Positions 61,799-64,000 of a DNA stretch of 64,000 nt are shown here, one piece after another (within the stretch, counting starts at the first letter, position 1; every line of letters begins with the position of its first letter). The DNA is from Leuctra nigra. Its lineage: Eukaryota; Arthropoda; Insecta; Plecoptera; Leuctridae. The position numbers were made by a program, and so were the translations under genes. Below the pieces are notes generated by a model. It had not been told where the DNA came from and made no database searches. It saw only the letters and a program-made list of their open reading frames with translations. Location: NCBI GenBank assembly GCA_934045905.1, contig OW203763.1:22619108-22683107 (forward strand), read 5' to 3'.

Positions 61799-62274
61799 GT
61801 AGTTAATAGGTAGGTAATTACATATTTTATTGCCTGTTGTTAAACCATGAACTTGGTACTAATCCATCTTAATATCTGACCAATAACTTTACGGGGAGGA
61901 TGTAAAATCTGGTCTGTCTTTAATGCATCACTATTTTCTATTATTACAGTTAAAATGGGACTTGCTTAATTGGAACTTTTTGGTTCCACGTGATGAAAAC
62001 GTGACATAAAAATATAGTGAAAACAAATGAAGTGAACTAAAAACAAGTAATGTGATTGTTTTTATTCGACGACCTTAAATTACAAGTCTTAAGTATTTCC
62101 AAAAATGTAGGTATATATTGAGAATTCATCATTATTACACAAAATATTACTTAAGTCTCCTAAATGAAAAATACAATCAAGTTTCTCTCGTCCAAAAGAA
62201 TTGCTACTCAAAATAATCAAATTAAATAGGTACAGTTACAGTTTAAACAAAGACACAATAGTACAAAAACATAC

Positions 62275-62535
62275 CTACATAAAACGAATGGTTACATCAT
62301 TTATTAAATATTTCAATGTCTCCATCATATTATCATAAATAAATAATGTAGCTCGTGGAAGGTGTAATGATCGTTTGGAATAAGTTCCGACGGCTCTTGC
62401 GTTCCGTCGGCTCAAGCTCGCGTGGCTGTATGCGGAACTAGGCGACGGTAGACGGCTATCACTAGCGCCATTCCAGCCAGCCATCCCCGGCAAATGGCGG
62501 ACTTTAACTACCCACTCCAACGGCTCTTCAAACAA
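62275..62535 (-). other. G+C-rich open frame, possible exon
   Basis: The minus frame is open for 86 codons through a block clearly richer in G+C and CpG than its flanks (62375-62520). A TAG immediately upstream (GGAAGTAG) could be a splice acceptor. The Ser/Arg-rich middle reads like unstructured protein. The 3' part beyond about 62360 returns to A+T-rich, so a true exon would probably end earlier. No domain recognised. Confidence 0.2.
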
Positions 62536-63424
62536 CTACTTCCTACAGCAAAGATTTTACACCGTCAAACCAAACATTATAGCAATTCAAAACACTTGCA
62601 TTTTCTATTTGGTGTGAGATTTTTTTGTGCTTTAGAGAAAAAATAGTTAACGAATGATGGTGTTTTTTTTGGTTTACCGTTTGATCATCAGCATACGTCA
62701 ATGGTTTGATTTAGGATTGGAATTTGTATAAGGAGATTGTTTTGTAACTGATCTATTCAAGTGATTTATTTATTGATTATACTTTAATTAGTAGAATTGA
62801 AGCAGTGGCACGCATTTGGAAAGTTGATTCTTTAGTCCATGAGCTTGACTCCTTTTATAGGACAAGGTTAATTTCAATAGCATTTAAATTTCTGATTTGA
62901 CATTTAAACTATTAATTCCTTCAACTATATTTGGCTAAACGACTCTTTATTATAGTTAATTGTTTTTATACCTCGCTTTGTTTCAAATAACTTAATTTTG
63001 GCGGATGGAATGAGTTTATAAATAAAAAGTGTTATTGTAACACTAAAGTAGGTACTAAATACTTTTACAAAAATCAAATAATCGTAATCAATTATTGTAT
63101 TATTGCAAGAATAGTTTTTCTTACCAACATTTAAAATTTAAACTATAGAAAGAATCTAAATGTTTTATAAAATTATTTGTTGCCACATAATGGGTTAGCT
63201 AACCCATGTACCCTTTATGATTCAATTTTAAATAATTAATACAAATCATATATGTTATACCTAAAATGATTACAACCAATTCTCTTTATTTGCAATAATC
63301 TAATATTTACAAAGTTAAATACCATAGTAAGAAATCAGTTCTCTATTGCATGTATTGGGTTAGTATCGCTAGTCCTATATAATGGTAATAGGTAGGTAGG
63401 TTATACATAGATATAAGCTATAGT

Positions 63425-63641
63425 AGAGGATTGCCGAGTAAAACGGTCCCCAAGCGAGAATTGTACCGCCATCAAGTCGTCTATAGATGTCGGTACTTGG
63501 ACCGATAAAGACGGTTAAATTGCAAGCGGCGAAGAAAACATGGACCCCGGCAACGCTGGGAGGAAATCTTTCGTGGGAGAAATCATCGGAGATAGAAAAA
63601 AGTGGCTGGTGTTCAACTTCTGGACCGTGATGATTTTTTAA
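63425..63641 (+). other. G+C-richer block with short ATG frame in strong context
   Basis: This block is unusually G+C-rich for the window. An ATG in strong context (AAAACATGG, 63540-63542) opens 33 codons ending at 63641. The peptide mixes charged and aromatic residues in a coding-like way but is too short to identify. It could be a first exon, a conserved 5' region or part of an old insertion. Confidence 0.2.
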
Positions 63642-64000
63642 ATCGATTTTTTTTTTTTTTGTAAATTGATTAAACTTGATTTTTTTTTATCATTGTGAAA
63701 AAAATACAAGAATAGTATAATATAGGTACTGAACGATAACTCTACTTTGGTATACAAATATTAGTATACATTGTGTTTGGCAATAAAAATTACCTTTTTT
63801 ACCATTTTTAAAAATGTATTTATGCATTACCTAAATATATGTAATAAATCATTATAATATCATCATATCATACCTACATATTTTTGAGAAAATATATTTT
63901 AAAATTTATGTTTCTTTAGGATTTTTTGTCATACACATAACGTGTTAATACATTTTTAATAATAGTTAAACTTCGCACTTTTGTTACTTACAAAATGTCC

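Overview
This window looks like a gene-poor stretch of a nuclear animal genome, most likely an insect. It is roughly two-thirds A+T. It carries many microsatellites and homopolymers, short tRNA-like (SINE-type) fragments, small TA-flanked inverted-repeat elements and TAGGTA/TACCTA-rich runs of a kind common in aphid and moth genomes. The species cannot be fixed from the sequence alone. No rRNA, intact tRNA, CRISPR array or bacterial operon is visible. The longest open frames are only about 100-120 codons. By my rough estimate, their number and length are what chance gives at this base composition, so I treat nearly all of them as noise. I found no recognisable conserved protein domain. A few short frames have slightly better support (8793-9062, 44278-44469, 61691-61798, 20033-20154, 41116-41352, 62275-62535, 63540-63641) and are listed at low confidence.

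Layout. 1-11.4 kb: AT-rich DNA with four poly-G tracts of 14-19 nt, a 26-unit GA repeat, a precise 16-bp hairpin at 1372-1414, a possible exon at 8.8-9.1 kb, paired hairpins at 10.6 kb, a reverse-strand tRNA-like fragment at 11.1 kb and a CTCTCTCG-type repeat at 11.35 kb. 11.4-20.3 kb: mostly featureless; a cluster of the motif AGTGGAGGTGCC at 16.86-17.29 kb, four helically phased GACGCC boxes at 17.55 kb, and an inverted pair of histone-mRNA-like 3' stem-loops at 18.87-19.02 kb. 20-33 kb: a possible SINE/exon at 20.1 kb, a 50-bp tandem duplication at 24.3 kb, a SINE-like block at 26.5 kb and further AGTGGAGGTGCC copies at 22.3, 28.6-29.0 and 32.1 kb. 33-43.5 kb: a tRNA-like fragment at 33.0 kb, a GTCCAATGGTGCCCC trio at 34.8-35.5 kb, two back-to-back small TA-flanked elements at 35.63-35.95 kb, G-quadruplex candidates, a SINE head at 39.4 kb and a Cys-rich frame at 41.1 kb. 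43.5-64 kb: paired poly-C tracts at 54.9-55.0 kb, tandem units headed by CCGGAAGTGACGTCA at 56.9-57.4 kb, and a perfect 158-bp inverted repeat at 57.50-57.90 kb.

The most striking unexplained signal is the dispersed 9-mer GGAGGTGCC: ten exact copies in 64 kb (eight on +, two on -), where far fewer than one is expected, usually within AGTGGAGGTGCC(A/G)(C/T)G followed by a T-run. Two adjacent copies form a perfect hairpin. Because no gene in the window is certain, no pathway or gene cooperation can be proposed.
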